Assembly: GCF_000972495.1 (NCBI RefSeq)
Contig: NZ_LATM01000027.1
Span: 1 to 59,514, forward strand
From: Hymenobacter terrenus
Lineage (GTDB): Bacteria; Bacteroidota; Bacteroidia; Cytophagales; Hymenobacteraceae
DNA length: 59,514 nucleotides
Reading direction: 5' to 3'
How positions within the stretch are numbered: position 1 is the first letter of the stretch; every line of letters begins with the position of its first letter. Made by a program: the position numbers and the translations under genes. Shown here in pieces: positions 48,354 to 57,505 of this stretch. The notes under the pieces are model-generated. The model had not been told where the DNA came from and did no database searches. It worked only from the letters and a program-made list of their open reading frames with translations.

Positions 48354-48370
48354 GTTCTAATTATTAGAAC
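48354..48370. promoter_or_regulatory. 17-bp perfect palindrome in the divergent promoter region
   Basis: GTTCTAAT-T-ATTAGAAC is fully symmetric around one base, within the 378-base gap between the leftward quinone reductase and the rightward AraC gene. The gap also holds a hairpin, GATGGCGCGGGG / CCCCACGCCATC, at 48290-48333, and no gene. A TetR, MarR or HxlR-type operator is plausible. Confidence 0.5.
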
Positions 48371-48600
48371 AGCTCCATGGCCGGGGCGAAAGGAGGTCGT
48401 TTCCTAGCTTTATTTTGTGTTTAGCAAGTGTATAAATCGAGGAGTGCGACTTCGCCAAGGGGAATCCTCATTACCTCCCCTGATTGCCTGCGCCGTAACC
48501 AAGGCCCGGTGTCCCGGGTTTGCGCTGCATCTGCCCCTGCGCACCCGCCTGAGCTATCTACCCCATACGTTTTCCTCCGCACCTTCCACTCGCTGCTGTC

Positions 48601-49485
48601 ATGGTTCAAAACTTCCACCGCATTCAAGATTACCGGCAACACACCAACCTTCGGCTGCCTGAGCGCATGGAGGATTTCTTGATTTACGATTGCGGCCAAC
48701 TGAATTCCGATGCCCGTTTGGCCCTGCCCGCCTACCGCCACCAGTTTTACGAAATCACACTCGATGTCAACATGGGCTGTGATTTCCAGGTCGATGACTT
48801 TCGGTTCGCGGGCGAAAAACGGGCCCTGGCCGTCATCGGCCCCAGCCGGTTGCAAAGCGTTTACGAATCCCAGCATGCCTTCCGCCCCGGCGACGGATTT
48901 AGCTTGTTCTTCCACCGCGACTTCCTTCCAGGCAATCTCGACCGCCAGTACGCCTTTTTTCAATCAACTCACTCGCCCCTCGTTCGCCTAGACCGGAAAG
49001 GTGCCGACGAGTTGCTGAAAATTTTCGGCCTGATAAATTACGAATACACCGAATACGGCCCCGCCGCCCGAGAAACCATTCAAAGCCTAACCACCGCCCT
49101 GCTCACCAAAGTCAAACACCACGCTACGGGCCACGCCCTGGTGCCGGCCACCAGTTACCGCGAAGTGGAATTGGCCCGTGATTTCAAGTCCTGTGTACAG
49201 GAAAATTTCCTCCGGCTGACCACCGTCAAGGAGTACGCCAACCTGCTCCACGTCTCGGACAAATACCTGTCGCAAGCGGTCAAAAATGCCACCGGCCGCA
49301 ACGCTTTGGAAATCCTGAGCAGCGCCCGCATCACCTACGCTAAAGCCTTGCTACTTCACACTAACTTATCCTCCGTTGAAGTGGGCTACGAGTTGAATTT
49401 CGCCACAACAGACTACTTTTTTACCTACTTCAAGAAGCTCACTGGCCAAACCCCCCAGCAGTACCGGCAGGAAAATTCAAAGTAA
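48601..49485 (+). CDS. AraC-family transcriptional regulator 1
   Basis: 294 residues, ATG 48601. The N-terminal beta-barrel-type sensing domain includes RHQFYEITLDVNMGCDFQVDD (read in parts) and DRQYAFFQSTH. The two C-terminal HTH motifs are VKEYANLLHVSDKYLSQAVKNATG and LLLHTNLSSVEVGYELNFATTDYFFTYFKKLTGQTPQQYR (read in parts), the AraC signature. It is divergent from the quinone reductase, which it may control. A second AraC gene lies 1 kb downstream, beyond an outer-membrane protein gene. Confidence 0.9.
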   Translation: MVQNFHRIQDYRQHTNLRLPERMEDFLIYDCGQLNSDARLALPAYRHQFYEITLDVNMGCDFQVDDFRFAGEKRALAVIGPSRLQSVYESQHAFRPGDGFSLFFHRDFLPGNLDRQYAFFQSTHSPLVRLDRKGADELLKIFGLINYEYTEYGPAARETIQSLTTALLTKVKHHATGHALVPATSYREVELARDFKSCVQENFLRLTTVKEYANLLHVSDKYLSQAVKNATGRNALEILSSARITYAKALLLHTNLSSVEVGYELNFATTDYFFTYFKKLTGQTPQQYRQENSK

Positions 49486-49542
49486 TTACCGACTTATTCG
49501 CAGCCCACCATCTGCGAGCCGCTCACAGCTTTGCAAAAAAGT

Positions 49543-50190
49543 ATGACGGTGATGAAAAAGGTGGCCATAGTTTTGTTTTTCGGGCTTGGGGCAGGGTATC
49601 CCTTTGCAGCTTGCGCCCAGTTAGCCCCGCAAGCGTTTGTTGGCAACAACGCTCTTGAGTATAATTTTCTGTGGTACAAACCGGTCGATGCCCACGAAAA
49701 AATCACCCTGTTTAATTTCACGACCTTCACAATAGACTACCAGGACAAAGCCCGCAACGTGTCCGAAATCTACCAGGTCGGTATTTACAATTTTACGACC
49801 AGCTGGGGCTTGGCGGGCGGTGGGCGGTTTGTCGGCGGAGTATTTGTTCCGCTCGTGGCGCTGTCCTACCAGAAAGCTACTCCCACCCTGTATTTCAATC
49901 TGTTTCCCTCCGCCCAGTTCGTGCCGGGCACTCGCACCCTCAACTACAGCCTGTTTGGGCTACTCTTTTACCGGCCCCCACTCACCGACACCTGGAAGGC
50001 GTTCAACCAGCTCACGTTCGAGCCGCTCTTCCAGGGCAACGAACATCTCTACAGTTATCAGCAGGTCCGCATCGGTCTGGAGTACAAAAAGCTTTTTCAG
50101 TTTGGCGTAGGTGTCAATTTTGAACAGACCGGCGTGGCCTTCACTTTCCGGCAGAATTACGGGCTGTTCCTGCGCAAAGAGTTCAATTAG
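49543..50190 (+). CDS. Predicted outer-membrane beta-barrel protein
   Basis: 215 residues from ATG 49543 (ATG 49552 equally possible). The signal peptide is VAIVLFFGLGAGYPFAACAQ. The mature part alternates short aromatic strands (EYNFLWYKPVDAHEKITLFN, IYQVGIYNFTTSWGLAGGGR, PTLYFNLFPSAQFV, YSLFGLLFYRPP, QVRIGLEYKKLFQFGVGVNF) and ends with an aromatic-rich strand, as expected for a small barrel. No family is recognised. It lies between two AraC genes, 57 bases after the first. The last base of its stop codon is the first base of a MITE-like element. Confidence 0.75.
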   Translation: MTVMKKVAIVLFFGLGAGYPFAACAQLAPQAFVGNNALEYNFLWYKPVDAHEKITLFNFTTFTIDYQDKARNVSEIYQVGIYNFTTSWGLAGGGRFVGGVFVPLVALSYQKATPTLYFNLFPSAQFVPGTRTLNYSLFGLLFYRPPLTDTWKAFNQLTFEPLFQGNEHLYSYQQVRIGLEYKKLFQFGVGVNFEQTGVAFTFRQNYGLFLRKEFN

Positions 50191-50335
50191 GGGTCGTCTC
50201 AGAAAACGGAAGGAATAGCACGTTAAGGAATTTGACCGTTTTCTGAGAGGCCTACTCATAACACTCAACTGTCAGCCCCTGCGTCCCCTTTTCAGGCCTT
50301 AACGTGCTATTCCTTCCGTTTTCTGAGACGACCCC
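50190..50335. mobile_element. 146-bp MITE-like element with 39-bp terminal inverted repeats
   Basis: Ends are GGGGTCGTCTCAGAAAACGG... (50190-50228) and its exact complement ...CCGTTTTCTGAGACGACCCC (50297-50335). The terminal sequence resembles IS5-group inverted repeats. The interior is 68 bases with no ORF and contains a further CCGTTTTCTGAGA. It is non-autonomous; no matching transposase is in the window. It starts on the G of the preceding gene's TAG. Confidence 0.8.
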
Positions 50336-50480
50336 AACGTGCTCAAATAATATCGAAAACAGAGCGTTAGGCCCGCTGTTGCAAAAGCCGATGCGGACAG
50401 GTGCTACGTACCTGCCGCGACCGATGCTCATCTCTCCTTTGGACTGGCCACTTCGCGGGCTGCTCCTCACGCCTGCTGCT

Positions 50481-51281
50481 ATGCCCCATTCCTTGCTCAA
50501 GTCGTTTCTGGGAACAAACCAGCTTTTTCAATCGGTGAGCGGTTTCAACCTGGCCCTGACTACCTACGAGCACGACGCCTCGTTTGAAGACTGGCATTCG
50601 CACGAAGAGTTAAGCCTGGGGCTCCTGGTGAATGGCACCTACGAAGAAGAGCTGCTGCGTCGGCATCATAAGCGGCAGCCAGGGGCTATCAAGTTTGTGC
50701 CGGCCGGAGAGTTGCACCGCTGCGTTGGCTACGCGGGGCAGGCCCGCCAGTTCAACTTGCAGGTCAGCTCGGGTTTGGTGAGCGAAATGGGGCTGACAGA
50801 AGCCCGTCTCCATCACTTGGCATCGGAATCGGACGGGATGGATACCAAATTCGCCTTGCTCAAGCTGTACCATGAGTTGGTGAGCCCTGACTACTCCCCG
50901 GCCTCCCTCGAATTGCTGGGCTACGAGCTTTTTGCCAGCAAGCTGCCGGTCAGATTACCCAAGAAGCCGCCGACCTGGATTATCGCACTCAAAGAGCTAT
51001 TGCACGACCAGTGGAATACGCCCTTCGATTTACAGGATATTGCCGGCACGCTCGGCGTTCATCCAGTCACTGTATCCCGCTATTTTCCACACTATTTTTT
51101 CTGCACGCTCAGCACGTATGTACGGAAAATAAAGGTAGATAAATCCCTGGTGCTACTTAAAACCACGGCTCTATCCCTCACTGAAATAGCCTATACCTGT
51201 GGCTTCGCCGACCAAAGCCATTTCACTCGTTCCTTTCAGGCAACAACCGGTTTTCTACCTAAAGAATTTAAGAAAGCCTGA
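50481..51281 (+). CDS. AraC-family transcriptional regulator 2
   Basis: 266 residues from ATG 50481 (MPHSLLKSFLGTN). ATG 50424 and others upstream are in frame but approach the MITE-like element. The cupin-like sensor domain has DWHSHEELSLGLLVNGTYEEE (read in parts) and FVPAGELHRCVGY, where the His residues resemble the ligand pattern of cupin AraC proteins. The HTH pair is LQDIAGTLGVHPVTVSRYF and LSLTEIAYTCGFADQSHFTRSFQATTGFLPKEF (read in parts). Only 145 bases separate its start from the MITE-like element, so the element may supply or disrupt its promoter. Confidence 0.88.
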   Translation: MPHSLLKSFLGTNQLFQSVSGFNLALTTYEHDASFEDWHSHEELSLGLLVNGTYEEELLRRHHKRQPGAIKFVPAGELHRCVGYAGQARQFNLQVSSGLVSEMGLTEARLHHLASESDGMDTKFALLKLYHELVSPDYSPASLELLGYELFASKLPVRLPKKPPTWIIALKELLHDQWNTPFDLQDIAGTLGVHPVTVSRYFPHYFFCTLSTYVRKIKVDKSLVLLKTTALSLTEIAYTCGFADQSHFTRSFQATTGFLPKEFKKA

Positions 51282-51892
51282 CTAATTAATTGTTGTCTCA
51301 ACGCCCGATAGGTCAGTGGGATTCTTGTAGTAACGGGACATGATTCTACGCTAAGCACTTAGCGTAGAATCATGTCCCGTTACTACAAGAACTCCGTGTA
51401 GGGTAATAGGCGCGTCGTGCTCTCGGCAGCTCCCGAGCAAGAGCGAACATAGAACCCATTTGCTGGAATAATGAATCAGAGACTTCATACGCCAAAGTAA
51501 GTGCCATTCAAGAGCCTGTGCGACCAAAAATGAATTAAGAGATTCTTCCGGCAATAAGCAGTTCAAGTAAACGGTCATGGTTGTTGCAGAGCTCATGACC
51601 GCGCCCTTTCTACAGTGGTAGCCTACTGCGTGACGCCCAAATAAGCGCATTAACCGGGCATACGACGCCGCCTGGCTAGCCGTACACCAGAATGGAAAAC
51701 AACCTAGTGACTTCGGCAACAGCCACGGTCGTTTTATTGAGCAAACCGGGCTAAAAACATCTGAATGCAGGCAGGTTTCTAGCGTGTGGGCACTACGTTG
51801 GGAGATGGCGTGCTTAACTTCTGGACCAAACTTTTAACTGAGGCCTCTTTTGGGGTGCTTATCCGTTGGCAAAGGCAGCCGGACTAGCGGCG
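51282..51892. other. Gene-free region with a perfect 70-base palindrome and possible gene remnant
   Basis: Apart from the palindrome at 51322-51391, no complete gene is seen. One plus-strand frame from about 51630 to 51836 reads NKRINRAYDAAWLAVHQNG and then GNSHGRFIEQTGLK, which looks coding-like but has no start, so it could be the 3' remnant of a lost gene. A 122-codon minus-strand ORF that enters the palindrome is probably spurious. Confidence 0.4.
51322..51391. repeat. Perfect palindrome, 34-bp arms and 2-base loop
   Basis: The left arm starts TTCTTGTAGTAACGGGACAT (51322-51355) and the right arm is its exact complement (51358-51391), around CA. It lies 40 bases after the AraC stop and could terminate it, although it lacks a T-run. 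Perfect arms of this length are rare in stable DNA. Confidence 0.85.
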
Positions 51893-53467
51893 CTAAAACT
51901 TTCGCGCTATGCCCAGTCGCTTCATCTTAGATTCGAGGGTAGTGGGCGGCATATGCAGCAGGGCAGCCGCTCCGTGCGTGCCCCGGATGCGGCCGTTGGC
52001 TTGCCGAAGCGCGGCCAGGATGTTTTCTTTCTCCACCACACCCGCGGCCTGCTTCAACGCCGCGGCCGGTTGAAACGCGCCGTTGGCGGCGGGGCGGGCG
52101 GGGGCCGGCGGCTCGGCGCGGGGCAGAGCGCGGCCCAGCGGGCGGCCCCAACTCAGGTGGGCGTCTCGGGTCAGGATAACGGCTTGCTCAATCACGTTTT
52201 CCAATTCGCGCACATTGCCCGGCCACTCGTATCGGAGCAGTTCCAGCATGGCCCCGGCTTTGATGCCGAGGCCCGGCTTCTTCATGCGGCGGCTATATTT
52301 TTCCAGGAAGTAATTGGCCAGCAGCGGAATATCGTCAGTTCGCTCGCGCAAGGCCGGCAGGTAGATGGGGAATACGCTGAGCCGGTAGTACAAATCGGCC
52401 CGGAAGCGGCCCGCCGCTACTTCAGTGGATAGGCGGCGGTTGGTAGCCGCTACCACGCGCACATCGACCGGAATGGGCTGCCGCCCCCCCAGCCGCTCGA
52501 TTTCCCGCTCCTGCAACACGCGCAGCAGCTTGGCTTGCAATTCCAACGGCAGCTCGCCGATTTCATCTAGAAAAATAGTGCTGCCCGCCGCCAGCTCAAA
52601 CTTGCCGATGCGCCGCTCGTGCGCTCCCGTAAAGGCCCCGCGCTCGTGACCAAACAACTCACTTTCAATAAGCTGAGGCGGAAGGGCCGCGCAATTGACT
52701 TTGATAAGTACCCGGCCGCGGCGCGGCGACTGGTCATGCACGGCCCGGGCAAACAGCTCTTTCCCGGTTCCGGTTTCGCCTTCGAGCAGCACGGTCGAAT
52801 CGGTGGGCGCCACCTGCTCCACTTGGTGGAAGGCCGCTTGCAACACGGCGCTGGTGCCAATGATGTCGGTGAAATTGTGCGTGGTCTTGATTTCCTCGAC
52901 TAGGTAGGTTTTTTCCAGTTCCAGCTGCTGCTTGAGGGCCAGTATCTCCTCGTTGGCCAGCACGTTGCCAACCGCAACCGCCAACAAGTCAGCCACATCC
53001 TGAAACAGCTCTTGTTGATAAGCGCTGAAGTGCCCCGGCGTTTCGGAGTGGAGCCCCAGCGAGCCAATAACCTGGCCTCCGCACCGCAACGCCCCCATCA
53101 GTGAATCCTGAATGCCAACATCGCGCATGAGCCGGGTGCCGGGCAATTCGGGAAAGCGCGCTACTATCTCGCCGGTGTCCATGCGAAACGGCGCCGCCTG
53201 GGCAATTATCCACTCGACCAGGGAGCCAGGTAACGGCTGGTTGTCGTAGAGGGCCGGGATGGCCGTGTGCCGTGTGCGGTCAGCTGGCGCGCTGGCGTAC
53301 AAGGTTCGGAACTGCTGAGCGGCTACGTCGATAACCATAACCACGGCGTCATCAAAGCCAAATAAGGGCTTGAGCAAAGTCGTCATCACGCTCATTAGCT
53401 CGTCGCGGTTGTGGATGGTAGCTACCGCTTGGCTGATGGACAAGAGAACGTCGAGGTGCTGTTTCAT
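51893..53467 (-). CDS. Sigma-54-dependent activator with GAF sensor domain (FhlA/NorR type)
   Basis: 524 residues, ATG 53467. Residues 1-170 are a GAF domain (LLSISQAVATIHNRDELMSV, FGFDDAVVMVIDVAAQQF, GALRCGGQVIGSLGLHSETP, read separately). A coiled linker (LKQQLELEKTYLVEEIKTTH) follows. The AAA+ module has Walker A GETGTGKE, intact GAFTGA, Walker B IFLDEIGELP, RLSVFPIYLPALRER and EWPGNVRELENVIEQAV. The C-terminal Fis-type HTH reads ANGRIRGTHGAAALLHMPPTTLESKM (read in parts). It is divergent from the isochorismatase/MBL genes across 310 bases, so it is their likely regulator, sensing a small ligand through GAF. Confidence 0.92.
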   Translation of the reverse strand: MKQHLDVLLSISQAVATIHNRDELMSVMTTLLKPLFGFDDAVVMVIDVAAQQFRTLYASAPADRTRHTAIPALYDNQPLPGSLVEWIIAQAAPFRMDTGEIVARFPELPGTRLMRDVGIQDSLMGALRCGGQVIGSLGLHSETPGHFSAYQQELFQDVADLLAVAVGNVLANEEILALKQQLELEKTYLVEEIKTTHNFTDIIGTSAVLQAAFHQVEQVAPTDSTVLLEGETGTGKELFARAVHDQSPRRGRVLIKVNCAALPPQLIESELFGHERGAFTGAHERRIGKFELAAGSTIFLDEIGELPLELQAKLLRVLQEREIERLGGRQPIPVDVRVVAATNRRLSTEVAAGRFRADLYYRLSVFPIYLPALRERTDDIPLLANYFLEKYSRRMKKPGLGIKAGAMLELLRYEWPGNVRELENVIEQAVILTRDAHLSWGRPLGRALPRAEPPAPARPAANGAFQPAAALKQAAGVVEKENILAALRQANGRIRGTHGAAALLHMPPTTLESKMKRLGIARKF

Positions 53468-53777
53468 AAAGTGAGCCGCCGGGCCGAAGGTAGTGGCAGA
53501 CCGCCAAGCAGGGAAGTATGACTACTCCTTGCCCCACGTTTAGCCCACGATTTTTCGTGTTTCCACGCAAACATAGCACCTATTTTTCGGAGGCCCTGCA
53601 TCTGGACTTCGGGCGCGCGGTACAAAAAAGTGGCTTTGAGAGGCTGGGGGGTCGTTTTTTGAGATAGGTCAGACTTGGCATAGAATTAGGAAAGCGCCAC
53701 CGCAACTCAACTTGGTGACTCCCGCTGAAACGGTGGTGCCTCCATGTGCTTACTCTTCTTAATTACCTCTTTTTTCC

Positions 53778-54584
53778 ATGACCGAACCCCTGAATGACTC
53801 GATGAGCCGCCGCGAGATGGTAAGCAAAACGGCGCTTGCCGGCTTGGGCACGCTGGCCCTAACGAGCCTTGGCCCTGAGGAGGCCGCCGCACAGCGCCGT
53901 AGTGCCGCTACGGCGGCCTCAACTGCGCCGGGCTCCCGCACGAGCGATTATTTCGGCAAAATCACGCCACAAAACACGGCTGTGCTGCTCATCGACTACC
54001 AGACCAACCTGCTGCTGGGCTGCCAGTCGATGGAGCAGAAAAAGCTTATCAATAACGTGCTGGCGCTGGGCACCATCGCCAAGATGTATAACCTGCCGGT
54101 AGTGATAACGACCACCGGCGGGGCCGAGAAAGGGCCGGCCGGGCCCACCCTGCCCGCCCTCACGGCCATGTTTCCGGACGTGAAGCAGCACGATCGGCAG
54201 CTGTTCTACAATTCCATGTCGGACCCCGCCTTCAATGCCGCGGTAAAGGCTACGGGCCGCAAAAAGCTGATTGTGGGCGGCATCACGACGGATTTGTGCG
54301 TGGTGTTTCCGGTTATTACGGCCATTCAGCAGGGCTACGATGTGTACGTGGTGGGCGATGCCTGTGCCTCCTGGGACGAACAAATCAATACGTTGGCTAT
54401 GACCCGCATCGTGCAGGCCGGGGGCATTCCCGTCAACGTGCAGGCGCTGGTGGCCGAGTTGCAAAACAACCTGGCCGAAACCGACCCTGCCGCCGCCAAG
54501 GCCAACATTCCCAAAGAAATAGCCTTCTACGGTCAATACGTGGGCGTGACCAGTCTACTCAACGATACCTTCTTCAAGAAATAA
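53778..54584 (+). CDS. Tat-exported isochorismatase-family cysteine hydrolase
   Basis: 268 residues, ATG 53778. The N-terminus carries a twin-arginine signal (SRREMVSKTALAGLGTLAL). The isochorismatase-like fold follows: AVLLIDYQTNLLLG with the catalytic Asp, KLIVGGITTDLCVVFPV with the catalytic Cys in TTDLC, and YDVYVVGDACAS. The usual catalytic Lys between them is not obvious near LFYNSM, which should be checked. Family members hydrolyse amides such as nicotinamide or the vinyl ether of isochorismate; export suggests an extracellular amide. It is the first gene of the run divergent from the GAF/sigma-54 activator, and the next gene is also Tat-dependent. Confidence 0.87.
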   Translation: MTEPLNDSMSRREMVSKTALAGLGTLALTSLGPEEAAAQRRSAATAASTAPGSRTSDYFGKITPQNTAVLLIDYQTNLLLGCQSMEQKKLINNVLALGTIAKMYNLPVVITTTGGAEKGPAGPTLPALTAMFPDVKQHDRQLFYNSMSDPAFNAAVKATGRKKLIVGGITTDLCVVFPVITAIQQGYDVYVVGDACASWDEQINTLAMTRIVQAGGIPVNVQALVAELQNNLAETDPAAAKANIPKEIAFYGQYVGVTSLLNDTFFKK

Positions 54585-54632
54585 GCCCTCTTCAAGTCCA
54601 AAGCCCTCCTGTGGCGCCGATTGATTTTTATT

Positions 54633-55727
54633 ATGTGCACCAGCCACTCTTCTGAACTTCCGCAAGCGGGAGCCCCGCCGGCCGAGCTACCGGACCGCTC
54701 TCTGAGCCGCCGAACGTTTCTGGGCGGAGCCGCCGCGACAGCGGGCCTGGTCGGGGCGGCCCCGCTGCTTAGCGCCCTGACCGCGCTTGGGGCCGAGCCG
54801 CCGCTGGTTGCTCCCGGCCTCGTGGCCGGTTCCCGGTTTCGGGAGGCGTTTGGCACCTACAAATTCCGGGTTGGCTCTTTTGAGTGCCTGGCCATCAGCG
54901 ACGGCTACCTGACGTTTCCGGCGCAGTGGTACGCAGCCAACGCCAACAGCCTACAGATAGACAAAACCTTGCAGGAGAATTTCTTGCCAACCAAGCAGGT
55001 CGTCAATCAAACCACCACGCTGCTGGTGTATACCAGCTCGCGGATGGTGCTGATTGATACGGGCCTAAACGACAGCCTGAAGCCGCTGCTCGGGCCGCTG
55101 GCCCCGGTGGTGGCACCGCTGGGCCACACCCGGAGCCGACTGGAAGCGGCCGGCGTAAAGCCCGAAGACGTGGACAGCATCATCCTGACTCACGGCCACC
55201 CTGACCACGTTGGCGGGCTGACGGACCGGGCGGGCACGCTGGCTTACCCGAAGGCGCAGTACTACATGACCAAAGCCGACTGGGACTACTGGACCACGGC
55301 CCCGGTGCCCAAAGGCATGGAAACGAATTTTGCCCTGGCCCGCCTGACCTTGCCCGCCATCAAGGAGCGGGTGACGCTAGTCGATTACGGCCCGGAGTTT
55401 ATTCCGGGCATCACGGCACTGGCGGCGGCGGGTCACACGCCGGGGCATTTGGGACTCATCATCGCGGACGGCGCCGACACCCTGCTGCACACCTGCGACG
55501 CGGCGGCTCACTACGTGTTGTCGTTGGCGCAGCCGGACTGGACGTTCTACGGCGACGTGCTGCCGCAAGCCGCCCTGCAAACCCGGCGCCGGCTCTTCGA
55601 CCAGGCCGCCGCCGACCGCAGCCTGACGTTTGCCTCCCATTTCCCGTTCCCAAGCCTGGGCCACGTGGCGGTGCGCGGCCAGAAATCCTGGAAATGGGAG
55701 CCGGTTGTGTACGCCTGGAATGAGTGA
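54633..55727 (+). CDS. Tat-exported MBL-fold metallo-hydrolase
   Basis: 364 residues from ATG 54633 (a TTG at 54621 extends the frame). It has a twin-arginine signal (SRRTFLGGAAATAGLVGAAP). The metallo-beta-lactamase fold carries THGHPDHVGG (HxHxDH), AAGHTPGHLG for the third His, HTCDAAAHY for the bridging Asp, and ASHFPFPSLGH for the last His. The layout fits the AHL-lactonase or methyl-parathion-hydrolase-like group. The substrate is unknown. It follows the isochorismatase by 48 bases; both are periplasmic, so the two probably degrade or modify an external compound together. Confidence 0.88.
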   Translation: MCTSHSSELPQAGAPPAELPDRSLSRRTFLGGAAATAGLVGAAPLLSALTALGAEPPLVAPGLVAGSRFREAFGTYKFRVGSFECLAISDGYLTFPAQWYAANANSLQIDKTLQENFLPTKQVVNQTTTLLVYTSSRMVLIDTGLNDSLKPLLGPLAPVVAPLGHTRSRLEAAGVKPEDVDSIILTHGHPDHVGGLTDRAGTLAYPKAQYYMTKADWDYWTTAPVPKGMETNFALARLTLPAIKERVTLVDYGPEFIPGITALAAAGHTPGHLGLIIADGADTLLHTCDAAAHYVLSLAQPDWTFYGDVLPQAALQTRRRLFDQAAADRSLTFASHFPFPSLGHVAVRGQKSWKWEPVVYAWNE

Positions 55728-56055
55728 ACCGGGCTGGGGGCCATTGTCTTGCCGCCCAGCTGGCTCCGTCTGTGCTGTAGCACCACCCGTTGTCCCTTAG
55801 TCCCATGTCTGCCAATACCGCCGCCGTGCCCACTATCAACCCAATCGACCCGACCCAGAAGCAACACGTCAGAGTAGCACATGTCAACGCACGCCAGCAA
55901 GCAAAATAAGGCCCTTAATCAGCAGGAGTATTCGGCGCTGCCCTCTGGAGGGGCCGACTTTATCACCATGCTACAGCAGCTAGGGGCCTATCCAGGTGGA
56001 GAGTAGCGCCGGGCACCACAAGCGGCGTAGCGGCTGGTATAAGTCTTGGAAGAGC
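55728..56055. other. Leader region with two overlapping short ORFs
   Basis: A 34-codon ORF (ATG 55805, MSANTAAVPTINPIDPTQ) and a 41-codon ORF (ATG 55881, MSTHASKQNK, stop 56006) overlap in different frames. The first looks like the N-terminus of a larger protein cut off by a stop; the second is unassigned. Either could be a remnant of a deleted gene. Low confidence. Confidence 0.3.
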
Positions 56056-57474
56056 ATGCTGTTGACGCTCGGGCTGAGCGCAGGAGTGGCCAGGTCGTCG
56101 CAGGCGCAAACGGCAGACTCGGCCGTGGTGAAAGCGACGCCCTCGCCGGTCTACCTGCCGTTGCGCTACGAGGAGGACTACGCCTATTTGCACGACCCAG
56201 CCCGCCGCACCGCCGCGCTGGACGGGCTGAAATTTATTGGGCTGAATTCTTCCGCAACCCGGTACCTGACGCTGGGCGGCGAGGTCCGGCTGCGCTACCA
56301 GTATTATCGCAACGAAAACTGGGGTCTGGGGTCCGCCCGCGACAACAGCAACATGCTGCAACGCTACATGCTGCACGCCGACCTGCACCTGGGCCCGTAC
56401 GTGCGGCTGTTCGGCCAACTTAAAAGCAGCTGGCAAAACGGTCGCACGGGCGGGCCAGGGCCCCTCGACGAAGACCGGCTAGCCGTGGGCCAGGCGTTTG
56501 CTGATGCGGTCCTGCCCCTCCGGCACGATGGGTCGCTGACGGTGCGGGCGGGGCGGCAGGAGCTGTACTATGGAAACGGCAAGCTGGTAGAGCCCCGCGA
56601 GGGGCCCAACATTCGCTTGAGTTTCGACGCTGTGCGGCTGCTGTTGCGCCTGCAACAGTGGCGGGTCGATGGCTTCGTGGCGCAGCCGGTCTTCAATTTT
56701 CCGGGCCTGAACGACGACCGGCGCAACCGCCAGCAAACCTTTTGGGGGCTGTATACCACAGGGCCACTCAGCCGGCTTATCGGCGGGGCCAGCCTCGACG
56801 TGTATTATATCGGCCTGCACAACGACCAGATAGCCTATGCCAAGGGTGCCGGGCCGGAAACGCGGCACACGCTGGGCTTCCGGCTGGCCGGCCGTCGACA
56901 GGGCTGGGACTATGACACCGAAAATTTCTACCAGCTGGGCTCCTTCGCCGGGGGCAGCGTGCGCGCTTGGGCGCTGACCGGCGACGTGGGGTACACCTAC
57001 ACCCTGCGTTGGGGGCGGCGCACGGGGCGTTTCAGCCTAGGCGTCGCCGTGAGTAGCGGCGACAGGGGCCACTCCGAAACCACGTTACGCACCATGAACC
57101 CGCTTTACCCCACCGGCTACTACTTTGGGCCGCCCGCCACTTTTCTGGGTCCTTCCAACACCATCGGGCTGCGGCCCACGGTCACGCTCAAGCCCAACCA
57201 GGCGCTCACCCTCGCATTCAGCGGCAACCTGCTTTGGCGCACCAGCCCGCACGACGGGCTCTATACGCCCGCGGCCACGCTGTTGCTCACCGGCCAAACC
57301 AGCGACAGCCGGTACGTGGGTGCCCAAGGCAGCTTGGTGGGGTTCTATCAGGTGCAGCGCCACCTCACTCTGAGCTTGCTGGCCGCCTATTTCCGGACCG
57401 GCCGCCTGCTCGAAGCCATTACCCCCGGTCGCGACGTGGCCTACGTCTCGCCGGGCATCACGTTTGTTTTTTGA
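56056..57474 (+). CDS. AlgE-like (alginate-export family) outer-membrane porin
   Basis: 472 residues from ATG 56056 (LLTLGLSAGVARSSQAQ signal). The frame opens at GTG 55996, and the longer form with KRRSGWYKSWKS before the hydrophobic core would be a more ordinary signal peptide, so the start is uncertain. The mature protein has the alginate-export pattern: LTLGGEVRLRYQYYRNENW (read in parts), RYMLHADLHLGPYVRLFGQL, SLTVRAGRQELYYGNGKLV and many amphipathic strands, ending with a final VSPGITFVF strand and terminal Phe. It makes an 18-strand-type channel in the outer membrane. With the periplasmic hydrolases upstream and the reductase downstream it suggests uptake or efflux of the substrate of this set. 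Confidence 0.87.
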   Translation: MLLTLGLSAGVARSSQAQTADSAVVKATPSPVYLPLRYEEDYAYLHDPARRTAALDGLKFIGLNSSATRYLTLGGEVRLRYQYYRNENWGLGSARDNSNMLQRYMLHADLHLGPYVRLFGQLKSSWQNGRTGGPGPLDEDRLAVGQAFADAVLPLRHDGSLTVRAGRQELYYGNGKLVEPREGPNIRLSFDAVRLLLRLQQWRVDGFVAQPVFNFPGLNDDRRNRQQTFWGLYTTGPLSRLIGGASLDVYYIGLHNDQIAYAKGAGPETRHTLGFRLAGRRQGWDYDTENFYQLGSFAGGSVRAWALTGDVGYTYTLRWGRRTGRFSLGVAVSSGDRGHSETTLRTMNPLYPTGYYFGPPATFLGPSNTIGLRPTVTLKPNQALTLAFSGNLLWRTSPHDGLYTPAATLLLTGQTSDSRYVGAQGSLVGFYQVQRHLTLSLLAAYFRTGRLLEAITPGRDVAYVSPGITFVF

Positions 57475-57505
57475 ATTTCCTGCCTCAATCCCCACTCCCT
57501 TCTTC

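Noticed and set aside
51351..51719. 122-codon minus-strand ORF entering the perfect palindrome
   Set aside because: Its C-terminus is encoded by one palindrome arm, and its composition is not protein-like for this genome.
53675..53690. TTGGCA-like sequence resembling a sigma-54 promoter upstream of the isochorismatase gene
   Set aside because: The -12 half reads TTAGG in place of TTGC, with two mismatches including the key GC. Context makes a sigma-54 promoter likely somewhere here, but this site is too poor to call.
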